The notes: generated by a model not told the origin, from the letters alone. Positions 1 through 9,252 are shown, counted from the stretch's first letter. The stretch is DNA of 64,000 bases from JAKAGZ01 sp963783855 (GCA_963783855.1 CAWAPE010000004.1:124001-188000); one strand, 5' to 3'. Numbers and translations: made by a program.

Positions 1-308
1 GCCCACTGATTATATTCTTTGGCGCTATCTTCTTCCATTTTAGAGGCTTTCTTCAACATTTCCGCCACATCGTGAATTTTCTCAACCTCTCCACCAACTT
101 CCATTTCCACTTCACCTTTCAGAAACAAAATTCTTTCAGCTAATCTTTCAACATGTAACATTTCAGCAATTGAAGTCATTTTAAAAAGATTTGCCAGCAA
201 ATCATATCCCTGGTCATCACAATGAAAATGAAAATACATATACTGATGTACTGCGTGTAATTCATCAGCAACCGCTTTGTTTAATAATTTTATACTTTTC
301 TCATGCAT
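1..308 (-). CDS. bfr: Bacterioferritin, N-terminal part (runs off the left edge)
   Basis: Iron-storage protein that oxidises Fe(II) and keeps ferric mineral in a 24-subunit cytoplasmic shell. About 102 residues are visible of a family that is usually near 155. Glu16 sits in DELHAVHQY, and Glu49/His52 form the ExxH of helix B, matching the ferroxidase ligands. Met50 is in the place of the haem-binding methionine of true bacterioferritins, which favours Bfr over plain ferritin or Dps. The start is the ATG at 308, with AGGAGAG about eight bases upstream. It is transcribed toward the window edge. The C-terminal ligands are outside the window. Confidence 0.85.
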   Translation of the reverse strand, partial: MHEKSIKLLNKAVADELHAVHQYMYFHFHCDDQGYDLLANLFKMTSIAEMLHVERLAERILFLKGEVEMEVGGEVEKIHDVAEMLKKASKMEEDSAKEYNQW

Positions 309-368
309 AATTTTCTCTCCTGAATATTTTATGTCAATTTAGAATTTGAATTTAGAAATCATAAATTT

Positions 369-2732
369 TTAATTTAGGCTCTGTTCAGTTCTATTAATAA
401 TTTCGTTTTGTAACTCCGGTGTAAGATCAACAAAGTAATCACTGTAACCGGCTACTCTTACAATCAAGTCACGATATTTTTCCGGTTCCTTTTGCGCTTT
501 ACGCAAGGTCTCTGCTTTAACAACATTGAATTGAATATGATGTCCGTCCATTCTAAAATATGCTCTGATAAGTTTAGTAACTTTTTCAATCCCGTTTTCA
601 GTCTCCATTAATTGTGGAGTAAATTTTTGATTTAACAATGTACCACCTGTTCGTAAGTGGTCTATTTTTGATGCCGATTTTATTACAGCCGTAGGTCCGT
701 TCACATCTGCTCCCTGCACAGGTGAAATTCCTTCTGATAAAGGTTCGCCTGCAAACCTTCCGTCCGGAGTTGCACCTATTACGCTTCCAAAATATACGTG
801 AGATGTAGTCGGCAGTAGATTTATCCTGTAATGTCCGCCTTTAGTGTTTGGTCGTCCGTCAACAGATTTGAAAAATTCTTCAAAAACATCTTTCAAAATT
901 TCATCGGCGTAGTCATCATCATTTCCATATTTTGGTGTGTCGCCAAGAATCAGCTGACGAAAATCATTATTTTCGGCAAAATTATCCTTTAACATTTTAA
1001 GGAGCTGCTGAATTGATAAACTTTTCTTATCAAATACATGATACTTAATCGATGAAAGCGAGTCCGTCAAACTTCCAACTCCAACTCCCTGTACATAGGA
1101 AGAATTATACCTTGCCCCGCCATCGTTATAATCCTTCCCTTTTTTGATGCAATCGTCAACAAGAATTGACAAAAATGGAGCCGGAAGATATTGAGCGTAT
1201 AACCTTTCTATTATAATATTGCCTTTTATCTTAATATCTATAAAGTGATTAAGCTGTTTTACAAAGGCATCAAATAATTCACGAAATGATTTAAATTCTG
1301 ACGGGTCGCCAGAATCAATACCGATTTTTTTATTTGTTCTCGGATCAACACCATTGTTCAGAGTAATTTCCAGGACTTTAACTAAATTAAAATACCCGGT
1401 TAAAATGTAGCTTTCTTTTCCGAACGCCCCCGATTCTACGCAACCACTTGCGCCTCCATTTCTTGCATCAATAATTGATTTTCCCTGACGTACAAGTTCC
1501 TGCACGATAGAATCCGAATTAAATATTGATGGTTGGCCATACCCGGTTTTTATAATTTTTAATGCACGCTTAATAAACTGATCAGGATTTTTCTTGCTAA
1601 CCTGTATCATCGAACTCGGTTGCAATAACCTCATTTCCTCAATTACGTCTAACAACAAGTATGAAATTTCATTTACAGCATCATCACCGGATTCCGTTAA
1701 TCCGCCCATATTTATTAAACAAAAATCAGTGTAGGTATTGCTTTCCTGTGCGGTTACTCCAACTTTTGGTGGAGCCGGTTGATTATTAAATTTTATCCAG
1801 AATGCCTGAAGCAATTCCTTTGCTGAATCAGGTGTAAGTCTTCCTTCTTCAATATCTTTTTTGTAAAAAGGAGCCAGGTGTTGGTCCAAGCGACCGGGGT
1901 TAAATGAATCCCAGGTATTTAATTCTGTAATAACACCAAGATGTATAAACCAGTAATATTGTAAAGCTTCATGTAATGTTTCAGGTTTATTTGCGGGTAC
2001 TTTTTTGCAAATATCAGAAATTATTTCCAGTTCTTTTTTCCTGGCTGGATTATTTTCTTTTTTAGCTAGTGCAGAAGTTTTTTGGGAATTTCTTTCTGAA
2101 TATTTTATTATTGCATCAACAGCAATTATCATTGCTTTTAATTCTTCTCTTTTATTCAATGCATCAGTATCACTATAAAAGTCAAGACTTTTAATACTGT
2201 TTTCAATATCCCTTTTAAATTCAAGTAAGCCTTTATTATAAATTTTATTATCGAGTACGGTATGGCCCGGTGCCCGCTGCTCCATAAACTCTGTGAATAT
2301 CCCTGCCTCAAAACAATCTTTCCATTCTGAATCTACTTCTGCAAATATTTTATCACGTATTGATTTTCCCTGCCAGAAAGGTGTTATTTCATTCTTAAAA
2401 GCTTTCCTTGTCACCTCGTCTGATTTAAATGAAACTTTGTCTCTGTTATGGAGAATATCAAGATCATTTTCTGAATGGATACAAATTTCAGGATAAGTAG
2501 GTGTTGCTTTAGCCGCGGGTCCCCTTTCTCCTACAATCAATTCTCCTTCGTTTATACACAGTTCTTTATTTTCAAGAATATATTTAAAACAAAGTGCACG
2601 GCTGACGGGAACAGATGCTTTCTCTGCTTCACCGTTTTTATAAAACTCTGTAACAAGCATTGCCCTTTCGTAAGATAAGGTCGTAGCAGTGTTGAGTGAT
2701 TGTTCTCTTAGTTTTTTTATCCGATCATTCAT
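369..2732 (-). CDS. hypD: Glycyl radical enzyme, trans-4-hydroxy-L-proline dehydratase type (HypD)
   Basis: Oxygen-sensitive glycyl radical enzyme of 787 residues. It is predicted to dehydrate trans-4-hydroxy-L-proline to pyrroline-5-carboxylate. The thiyl cysteine is Cys431 with Glu433 (SGCVES), and the glycyl radical is Gly762 in RVAGYSDYF. The HypD active-site residues I recall (His160, Asp278, Ser334, Phe340, Cys434, Glu436, Tyr450, Thr645, Gly765) all have counterparts here at a constant offset of -3: His157, Asp275, Ser331, Phe337, Cys431, Glu433, Tyr447, Thr642, Gly762. That argues against pyruvate formate-lyase, glycerol dehydratase or choline lyase. The start ATG has AGAGGAT upstream. 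The activase gene lies 2 nt upstream, so the two are probably co-transcribed. No proC (P5C reductase) gene is adjacent. Confidence 0.85.
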   Translation of the reverse strand: MNDRIKKLREQSLNTATTLSYERAMLVTEFYKNGEAEKASVPVSRALCFKYILENKELCINEGELIVGERGPAAKATPTYPEICIHSENDLDILHNRDKVSFKSDEVTRKAFKNEITPFWQGKSIRDKIFAEVDSEWKDCFEAGIFTEFMEQRAPGHTVLDNKIYNKGLLEFKRDIENSIKSLDFYSDTDALNKREELKAMIIAVDAIIKYSERNSQKTSALAKKENNPARKKELEIISDICKKVPANKPETLHEALQYYWFIHLGVITELNTWDSFNPGRLDQHLAPFYKKDIEEGRLTPDSAKELLQAFWIKFNNQPAPPKVGVTAQESNTYTDFCLINMGGLTESGDDAVNEISYLLLDVIEEMRLLQPSSMIQVSKKNPDQFIKRALKIIKTGYGQPSIFNSDSIVQELVRQGKSIIDARNGGASGCVESGAFGKESYILTGYFNLVKVLEITLNNGVDPRTNKKIGIDSGDPSEFKSFRELFDAFVKQLNHFIDIKIKGNIIIERLYAQYLPAPFLSILVDDCIKKGKDYNDGGARYNSSYVQGVGVGSLTDSLSSIKYHVFDKKSLSIQQLLKMLKDNFAENNDFRQLILGDTPKYGNDDDYADEILKDVFEEFFKSVDGRPNTKGGHYRINLLPTTSHVYFGSVIGATPDGRFAGEPLSEGISPVQGADVNGPTAVIKSASKIDHLRTGGTLLNQKFTPQLMETENGIEKVTKLIRAYFRMDGHHIQFNVVKAETLRKAQKEPEKYRDLIVRVAGYSDYFVDLTPELQNEIINRTEQSLN

Positions 2733-2734
2733 AA

Positions 2735-3544
2735 TTATCCTCTGATGCTTACTTCGTACCCTAGTCCGTCAAACTTACCTGATATTTTTTTTAATTCTTC
2801 TTCCGATTGCATTTTTAATTCATTCAGGCTAAGGTTCTTTTCTAATCTTGAATATTTGCCATCTATTAATTCATTAAATGGGAGGACATCGATATTTGAA
2901 ATATTTTTTAATGGCCTGATAAGAGTAATTATTTCGGAAAGATTTTTATCTGTATCTGTAATTCCGGGTATCAGCGGAATTCTTATCCTTATTTGCTTAC
3001 CCAGAGTATTGAGTTCCAAAAGATTTTTATGGATCAACCTGTTCGGTACGCCAGTATATTTAATATGTTCTTTATTGTCTGCTAATTTCAAATCGAAAAG
3101 GAACAAGTCAGTATATTCAGCAATTTTTTTATACGAATCTGTTGTAGCATAACCTGATGTGTCAATAGCTGTTTGTATTCCTTTTTCCTTACACTTTTTT
3201 AACATGTTCATAAGGAATTCCGGTTGCATCATCGGTTCACCGCCTGAAAATGTTACTCCACCGCCAGATTCCTCATAAAAGACAATATCTTTTAGAATTT
3301 CCTTAATCAATTCCTCAGAAGTTACGGTTCTTCCTATAGCATTTTTAGTTTCTGATAACGGGAGGTTTAATAATTTTTTAAGATTCTCTTTTGCGGGTAT
3401 TTCAATGGAAGAGTCTCTGCTTTCAGGATTGTGACACCACTGGCAATTTAACGGACAACCTTTCAGGAAAATCGTCGTACGAATTCCGGGACCGTCATTA
3501 ACGGCATATTTATTAATGTTGAATATTATCCCCCTATCAGCCAA
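2735..3544 (-). CDS. hypE: Glycyl-radical-enzyme activating enzyme (radical SAM), partner of HypD
   Basis: Radical-SAM activase of 269 residues that should install the glycyl radical on the neighbouring HypD by hydrogen abstraction with 5'-deoxyadenosyl radical. The CxxxCxxC motif is in CPLNCQWCHNPES, and the SAM-binding GGE is in VTFSGGEPMMQ. Many activases of non-PFL glycyl radical enzymes carry a ferredoxin-like insert with extra cysteines after the first cluster. Here that stretch is short and has no cysteine, so only one [4Fe-4S] cluster is predicted, as in PflA. The start is probably TTG at 3544, because an in-frame stop lies just upstream and no ATG fits; its Shine-Dalgarno (AAGGA) is very close. 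Confidence 0.85.
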   Translation of the reverse strand: MADRGIIFNINKYAVNDGPGIRTTIFLKGCPLNCQWCHNPESRDSSIEIPAKENLKKLLNLPLSETKNAIGRTVTSEELIKEILKDIVFYEESGGGVTFSGGEPMMQPEFLMNMLKKCKEKGIQTAIDTSGYATTDSYKKIAEYTDLFLFDLKLADNKEHIKYTGVPNRLIHKNLLELNTLGKQIRIRIPLIPGITDTDKNLSEIITLIRPLKNISNIDVLPFNELIDGKYSRLEKNLSLNELKMQSEEELKKISGKFDGLGYEVSIRG

Positions 3545-3634
3545 TTTCCTTAATCCCCATATTTTAGATTATCAAATATAATAATCATTCAAATAAAAGT
3601 TTTAAAATTGGCTACCACCGGGAAGCATTATCCA

Positions 3635-5359
3635 TTATTTCTTTTTATTACTTCCCCTAAATTCCTTTTTCTTTTTCCCCGGCTTCCTGAAATTCTTCTC
3701 AAAACCCTTTCGTCTGCCGTCTCTGCCACCACTATTTCTGCTTTTAGCCCTTTTATCGCCGGCAACTTCCACACCTATCTGGCGGCTTTTGAATTTCTTA
3801 TCCTTAAATCCGGTTAAAATTTCGTCAGTATACTCACTATCAGCTTCAAAGAATGAAAAAGTTTTAAGAATTTCTATTTCACCTATTTCAATATTTCTTA
3901 CCCCGGTATAGTCATTTACCATTCCAATAATTTTTGCTGGATTTAAATCATCCATTCTTCCAAGGTTAATAAAAAACCTGGTGTATCCGCCCCTGTTTTT
4001 TCCTCTCTGGCTCTGACTTGATTTGCTTTCGGGCGTATTCAGATCCGGCAGGTTTTTATAATAGTCTATAAATCGATTGAATTCTACTGATACGAATTTT
4101 TTTATTAATTCTTCCCTGTCAAGCCACTCAAGCTTTTTAAGAATTTCAGGGAGAAAAGAATTTATTTCAGTATCATCAACTTCAATTTTTTCAATTCTGT
4201 CAACTAAATGAAAAAGTTGTGTCCCACAAATATCTTTTCCTGAAGGAACAGGAAGAAAATCAAATTTTTTATTAATTAATTTTTCAATCTGGTGGACTTT
4301 CCCCTTCTCCCTTAAATTTGTTATGATAATTGAAGTTCCTTCCCTTCCGGCCCTTCCTGTTCGTCCACTGCGGTGAGTATATATTTCGGATTCATCTGGT
4401 AAATTATAATTTATTATATGAGTTAAATTATCTACATCAATTCCGCGTGCGGCTACGTCTGTTGCTACGAGCAACTGTAAATTCTTCCTTCTGAATTTAT
4501 TCATCACAGCATCTCTTTGCTGTTGAGAAAGATCACCGTGTAGTGAATCAGCATCATAGCCATCTTTCATCAATTGTTCGGCTACTTCCTGCGTTTCCCT
4601 TCTTGTTCTACAAAACACAATTCCATAAACATCAGGATTAGAATCTACTATCCTTTTTAATGCAGGATACCTGTCCTTTGCATGGACCATATAGCATACG
4701 TGTTTAATATTTTCTGCCCCGGCATTCATTTTACCGATTGTTATTTCAGTCGGGTTTTTCATATAATTTTTAGACATCGCTCTTACTTCTTTCGGCATTG
4801 TTGCTGAAAATAGTAATGTGTTCTTTTCCGCGGGAGTTTCTTTTAGAATTTCCTCAAGTTCATCGCGGAACCCCATATTCAGCATTTCATCAGCTTCATC
4901 TAATACAAGTGTATTTATGTTTTTTAATTTTACAATTTTCCTGTTGATCAGATCAATTAACCTGCCGGGTGTTGCCGAAATTATATGCACACCTTTTTTT
5001 ACCATTTTTATCTGCCTTTCAATACTTGCTCCTCCGAATACAGCAGCAATATTAACACCTGGAGTATATTTGGCAAAAGATAAAAGATCGTCCGCAATTT
5101 GTAAGCATAGTTCTCTGGTTGGTGAAAGTATTAAAACCTGGGTCAGTTTGTTAGAAGTATTAATCTTTTGAATTATTGGCAATCCAAATGCAGCAGTTTT
5201 ACCTGTCCCTGTTTGAGCTAAAGCAACAATGTCACCTTTTCCATGTAGTAAAATCGGGATAACTTCTTCCTGTACCGGCATCGGGTTTTCAAATCCTAAT
5301 TCATTAATAGCAAGCAGGACGTTCTTTTCCAGCCCGATTTCTTCGAATGTTTTTTTCAT
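3635..5359 (-). CDS. deaD: DEAD-box ATP-dependent RNA helicase, DeaD/CsdA type
   Basis: RNA helicase of 574 residues, likely acting in ribosome assembly and RNA unwinding, often in the cold. Motifs appear in order: Q motif near residue 30, AQTGTGKT (48-55), PTREL (80-84), TPGR (130-133), DEAD (154-157), SAT (185-187), then the RecA2 motifs LVATDVAARGIDV and HRSGRTGRAG. The C-terminal part (about 455-540) resembles the DbpA/CsdA RNA-binding domain, followed by a Lys/Arg/Gly-rich tail typical of cold-shock helicases. The gene stands alone, with no clear operon partner. Confidence 0.92.
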   Translation of the reverse strand: MKKTFEEIGLEKNVLLAINELGFENPMPVQEEVIPILLHGKGDIVALAQTGTGKTAAFGLPIIQKINTSNKLTQVLILSPTRELCLQIADDLLSFAKYTPGVNIAAVFGGASIERQIKMVKKGVHIISATPGRLIDLINRKIVKLKNINTLVLDEADEMLNMGFRDELEEILKETPAEKNTLLFSATMPKEVRAMSKNYMKNPTEITIGKMNAGAENIKHVCYMVHAKDRYPALKRIVDSNPDVYGIVFCRTRRETQEVAEQLMKDGYDADSLHGDLSQQQRDAVMNKFRRKNLQLLVATDVAARGIDVDNLTHIINYNLPDESEIYTHRSGRTGRAGREGTSIIITNLREKGKVHQIEKLINKKFDFLPVPSGKDICGTQLFHLVDRIEKIEVDDTEINSFLPEILKKLEWLDREELIKKFVSVEFNRFIDYYKNLPDLNTPESKSSQSQRGKNRGGYTRFFINLGRMDDLNPAKIIGMVNDYTGVRNIEIGEIEILKTFSFFEADSEYTDEILTGFKDKKFKSRQIGVEVAGDKRAKSRNSGGRDGRRKGFEKNFRKPGKKKKEFRGSNKKK

Positions 5360-5415
5360 ATTTATGTCTTTTAAAATAATTTTATTTGAGAATTAATATT
5401 ATCAGAGAGGAAATC

Positions 5416-5429
5416 GGACAGGCCTGTCC
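5416..5429. repeat. Perfect 14-bp palindrome
   Basis: GGACAGGCCTGTCC reads the same on both strands. It lies between the helicase gene and the AP2-like gene and is more GC-rich than its surroundings. It could be part of a dispersed repeat, a protein-binding site or the base of a terminator. No T-tract follows directly and nothing here decides between these. Confidence 0.4.
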
Positions 5430-5516
5430 ACCGGACTGGCAGACTTGGTATTAATTTAAGTAAGGCTGGTAAAATTTCCTTTTGGATAGGCAAAAATAGG
5501 TATAATATTTAAGAAA

Positions 5517-5921
5517 TTACAGATATTTCTTTTCGAATAATTTCCTTTGGCGTATAGCCTTTTTAAGTGCTTTTTCTTCTCCGTATTTACTAGCCGGGAA
5601 TGACTTGTAATATCTCTTATTGTTTACTATAAGAGATGCAGCAAAAACCGGAGGCCCAACTCTTTTTAATTTCATTACTCCAAGGTGGCCTGTACTTGCC
5701 CAGGATACAGTAAGAATTTGTTTGTTTGTCCTTGGCTTTCCAATTTCTCTTTCAATTTTGTTTCTGTATTTGATAGCGGCTTCAAGCGCCTTCTTCCAGC
5801 TTCCATAAGTATGGGCACCAAAATACTGTGGCTTATAAACTTTCTTATTATAGAAAACCCTCACATAGTAACCCTTGGAGGTGTTTAACTTGGTAATGCT
5901 TTTATATTTGTTCTTTTTCAT
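5517..5921 (-). CDS. Small protein with two AP2-like DNA-binding repeats
   Basis: A basic protein of 134 residues with two halves of similar pattern. Residues about 18-62 (YYVRVFYNKKVY... then FGAHTYGSWKKALEAA) and 92-133 (FAASLIVNNKRYYKSF then KYGEEKALKKAIRQR) each show three short strands and a helix with the conserved 'YG..kAl..A' core of AP2-like domains. In bacteria and phages, AP2 domains usually sit on HNH homing endonucleases. No HNH motif is present here, so a stand-alone DNA-binding protein or a decayed endonuclease is inferred. Its neighbours give no functional hint. Confidence 0.55.
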   Translation of the reverse strand: MKKNKYKSITKLNTSKGYYVRVFYNKKVYKPQYFGAHTYGSWKKALEAAIKYRNKIEREIGKPRTNKQILTVSWASTGHLGVMKLKRVGPPVFAASLIVNNKRYYKSFPASKYGEEKALKKAIRQRKLFEKKYL

Positions 5922-6168
5922 ACTGCAAATTATTGAATTTTATGAATATTCCAAATGTTTTTTTTAGTAAATATACTTTTGAAGAATTTATCTACAAATT
6001 TAGTAGTGGGTGGCAGCTAAAAACCTTTAAATAATTAGATATTTTAAGGGTTTTGGGCCATTTTATATAAAAATGTCACCATTTACTATATTTTTAATTT
6101 ATTATCAAAAATGAGGTAAAAATTTCCTATTTTCGTGACAACTTCTTTAATTCATTAAGGGGAAAATA

Positions 6169-6647
6169 ATGAAGAAGCATCTGAAAGTATTTCTTTTCTT
6201 TCTAACACTACTGTTTTTGCAAAACATGCCGGCACAAACTATTGACTTCGACAATCATACTATTTCAATTGGTGATAGCCTTGACAGGTAAATTAGTAAC
6301 TTTAATATTTACTATACAAAAGTCTACTTCATCTTCAGCTAAAAGATTTATTATTAAACTAACCACTAATGTTTCTCTGGAAGTATATGTCGGAGACTCA
6401 GGTTATTATATAGTCACAGAATACATTACGCAAGATGTAAATTTGAAAGAACACGAAATTTATCTCGCAATTTTTTATGATTCAGAACATCTGATAAATA
6501 AAACCGATAATATCATTTTTAAGTGAGAAAGAGGCTGAAAGCGGGATTAATATGTGGCAAATTCAGTATTTATCTATGGGCTATAATTTACCGTTTTCAA
6601 AAATTATAAAATTCTGGGGTAAAAAGGTCGGGGAATTCAAGAAATAA
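6169..6647 (+). pseudogene. Frameshifted remnant of a small exported protein
   Basis: An ATG at 6169 with AAGGGG upstream opens a clear signal peptide (MKKHLKVFLFFLTLLFLQ, then MPAQ), but the frame stops with TAA at 6289-6291. Protein-like sequence continues in the next frame to the TGA at 6524-6526, and then in the third frame (MWQIQYLSMGYNLPF...) to the TAA at 6645-6647. A terminator follows immediately. Successive shifts, with sensible sequence in each frame, suggest a decaying gene. I do not recognise the family. Assembly errors are possible but would have to occur twice. Confidence 0.5.
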
Positions 6648-6649
6648 AA

Positions 6650-6674
6650 AAGGGACGCATAATTTGCGTCCCTT
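6650..6674. terminator. Bidirectional intrinsic terminator
   Basis: A perfect 10-bp stem (AAGGGACGCA / TGCGTCCCTT) with a 5-nt loop, TAATT. It lies between the 3' ends of the convergent decayed gene (plus) and the dcp-like gene (minus), so it can serve both. Confidence 0.75.
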
Positions 6675-6697
6675 CATAAATAATCTGCAAGAATAAG

Positions 6698-8833
6698 TTA
6701 TTTCAATCCACGATCCTTTAGCATAGGTTCTATCCTTGGATCGTGTCCGGTAAACTCGTGAAAGATCTTTGTATAATCTTCAGTTGCTCCCCTGGAAAGA
6801 ATCATCTTACGGAAACGATCACCATTTTCGCGCGTAAGTCCGCCATTATGCTGGAACCAGTCGAATGCGTCATCATCTAGCATTTCGGACCACAGATAAG
6901 CATAGTAGCCGGAAGCATAACCATTGCCCCATATATGCATAAAATAACTTGATCTGTAACGTGGAGGTACCTGTGGAATTAAAAGGTGATCTTTTTTCAA
7001 ACTTGCAACTTCGAACTTATCAGAATTTTGTTTTGGAGCACTTGCCGGTAAAGTATGCCACGCCATATCAAGATCAGCAGCCTCCAGTAATTCTGTAAAA
7101 TCATATCCCTGATTAAAGCTTGCAGCTTTTTTAATTTTATTTACAAGCGCCTGTGGAATTGTTTTTCCTGTTTTATAATTCAGAGCATAATTCTTCAGGA
7201 CTTTTGGATATAAAGCCCAGTGTTCATTAAACTGTGATGGGAATTCTACAAAATCACGCGGTACACTTGTACCTGATAAACTGGGATACTGCTGATCAGC
7301 AAAAATACCGTGAAGCGCGTGTCCAAATTCATGGAACATTGTCGTAACATCATCATAGCTCAAAAGTGCCGGCTGGCCGGGCGCTGGTTTTGTAAAATTG
7401 CAAACATTAAAAATTACAGGTTTTGTACCCAATAACTTTGACTGAATAACAAAGTTATCCATCCAGGCTCCACCACCTTTATTATCTCTCTTGTAATAGT
7501 CTGCATAAAACAGTGCGAGTGGTGAACCATCACTATCCATCACTTCGAATACACGTACATCTTTCTGATATACAGGTATATTATGAAGTTCTTTAAATGA
7601 CAGTCCATATAATTCGTGAGCGGCATAGAAAATACCTTTTTGGAGAACATTATCCAGCACAAAGTAAGGTTTGATTTGAGAATCATCCAGGTCATACCTA
7701 TCCTTACGCAGTTTTTCTGCATAGTAACTCCAGTCCCATGGCTCTAAGTTAAAATTCTTACCTGATTTTTCTATAAATGCCTGTAAATCAGCTGCTTCTT
7801 TTTTCTCATTAGCAACTGTGGGGGAGACCATTCTGGATAGAAATTTCTCAACTGCAACGGGAGTTTTAGCCATTTGATTTTCCAGAACCCAGCCTGCATA
7901 ATTGGAATAGCCCAATAACTTAGCTTTTTCAGCACGAATTTTTGCAATACGTTCAATATCGGCGCGTGTATCGTTTGCGTCGTTATGTTCGGTTCTATTC
8001 CAGGAAGCTTCAAAAAGTTTTTTACGTGTTGCCCTATTGGTTAATGACTGAAGCTGTGGCTGCTGTGTAGTATTCTGTAAAAGCAAGACCCATTTCCCGT
8101 TCAATCCGCGCGATGCTGCATCTTGTGCTGCTGCATCAAGTTCAGCTGGAGTAAGTCCTGCTAATTCCGATTTATCACTTACAACCAGTGCGCCGGCTTT
8201 TGTTCCAGCCAGAAGCTTATTTACAAATTTTGCAATAAGTGTAGCTTCTTCTTCATTTAATTTTTTTAATGCCGTTTTATCTTCAGGTGATAAATTTGCA
8301 CCTGCGTGAATAAAATGATTATAATAATATTCAACTAATTTTTGACCTTCGTGATCAAGATTTAATTTGTCCCTTTTTTCATAAATAGTTTTAACTCTTT
8401 GGAAAAGTTTTGCATTTAAATAAATAGCATCCTGATGCGCAGCAAGTTTCGGAGCTTCTTCTTCCTGAACTTTCTGCAGCACAGAATCCGTATTAGCCGA
8501 TGTAATTGCATTAAATGCCAGCTGAACTCTGGTTAAAAGCTGTCCGCTTTTTTCCAGAGCCACCATTGTATTTTCAAAAGTTGGTGGTTCAGTATTATCT
8601 GCAATTTTTTGAATTTCAGCAAGCTGCTGCTTCATTCCTTCCTCAATTGCCGGCTGGTAATCGCTGTCTTTAATTTTATCGAATTGCGGTGCCTGGAACG
8701 GAAGTGTGCTTTTAGTGAAGAATGGATTCAGACCGGAGTCAGAAGAATTATTGTTTGTTTTTGAACACTTTAGTGATATTAAACCAAATGCTAACATACT
8801 GAGTATCAGTGTTTTATTAAATTTGTGAATCAT
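6698..8833 (-). CDS. dcp: M3-family peptidyl-dipeptidase (Dcp-like), predicted lipoprotein
   Basis: Zinc metallopeptidase of 711 residues that removes dipeptides from the C-terminus of short peptides. The zinc motif is H501-E502-F503-G504-H505 within FHEFGHALHG, and the C-terminal M3 substrate-binding region is complete. The N-terminus has a hydrophobic segment ending in LISLKC, a plausible lipobox. It is therefore predicted to be exported and lipidated, whereas E. coli Dcp has no such lipoprotein anchor. The start ATG has AGAGGA upstream. It is monocistronic between two terminator or spacer regions. Confidence 0.88.
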   Translation of the reverse strand: MIHKFNKTLILSMLAFGLISLKCSKTNNNSSDSGLNPFFTKSTLPFQAPQFDKIKDSDYQPAIEEGMKQQLAEIQKIADNTEPPTFENTMVALEKSGQLLTRVQLAFNAITSANTDSVLQKVQEEEAPKLAAHQDAIYLNAKLFQRVKTIYEKRDKLNLDHEGQKLVEYYYNHFIHAGANLSPEDKTALKKLNEEEATLIAKFVNKLLAGTKAGALVVSDKSELAGLTPAELDAAAQDAASRGLNGKWVLLLQNTTQQPQLQSLTNRATRKKLFEASWNRTEHNDANDTRADIERIAKIRAEKAKLLGYSNYAGWVLENQMAKTPVAVEKFLSRMVSPTVANEKKEAADLQAFIEKSGKNFNLEPWDWSYYAEKLRKDRYDLDDSQIKPYFVLDNVLQKGIFYAAHELYGLSFKELHNIPVYQKDVRVFEVMDSDGSPLALFYADYYKRDNKGGGAWMDNFVIQSKLLGTKPVIFNVCNFTKPAPGQPALLSYDDVTTMFHEFGHALHGIFADQQYPSLSGTSVPRDFVEFPSQFNEHWALYPKVLKNYALNYKTGKTIPQALVNKIKKAASFNQGYDFTELLEAADLDMAWHTLPASAPKQNSDKFEVASLKKDHLLIPQVPPRYRSSYFMHIWGNGYASGYYAYLWSEMLDDDAFDWFQHNGGLTRENGDRFRKMILSRGATEDYTKIFHEFTGHDPRIEPMLKDRGLK

Positions 8834-9036
8834 AGAATTAGTCCTCTCTGGATATTTTACTTTATGAACTTTATAAGGAGAAATTTAGTTCCATCGATAG
8901 AAACGTTTCCGTAGTGAGCAATAATTCAACTGCTTATTACTGTGCCCTTAAAGATAAAATCCCCTGTATTATTTTATAAATATAAGTATAATTTCACTTT
9001 CTAAGAAGGAATACCAGCTATTCGCCTTCCAGAGTT

Positions 9037-9252
9037 TTATTTGCCATTTCTTTTTTTTCTTTCTCTCCGGCGGCGCAAATACGGAAAAGCCATCACGTAA
9101 ATACCCAGCAGCAGCATAATAATCCCTGGCGGATTATCTATTACACCCATCACAAAAGCCAGGACTATGAAAATGACTGACATTATATAATAGATAATTA
9201 CGGATTTAGGGTGGCTTCCTTTACTGAACAAATCTGAAAATCTATTTAGCAT
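9037..9252 (-). CDS. Small membrane protein of unknown function
   Basis: 71 residues with two predicted transmembrane helices (about 19-38 and 43-60) and a very basic C-terminal tail (RRRRERKKRNGK). The positive-inside rule puts that tail in the cytoplasm. No family is recognised. It lies alone between the dcp-like gene and a divergent membrane-protein gene. Confidence 0.55.
   Translation of the reverse strand: MLNRFSDLFSKGSHPKSVIIYYIMSVIFIVLAFVMGVIDNPPGIIMLLLGIYVMAFPYLRRRRERKKRNGK

Noticed and set aside
369..2732. Call as pyruvate formate-lyase
   Set aside because: PFL has two adjacent active-site cysteines; here there is one Cys with the CVE motif and the complete HypD pocket pattern.
6650..6674. 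Terminal inverted repeat of an insertion sequence
   Set aside because: The short loop and position between convergent gene ends fit a terminator; no transposase or second repeat is present.
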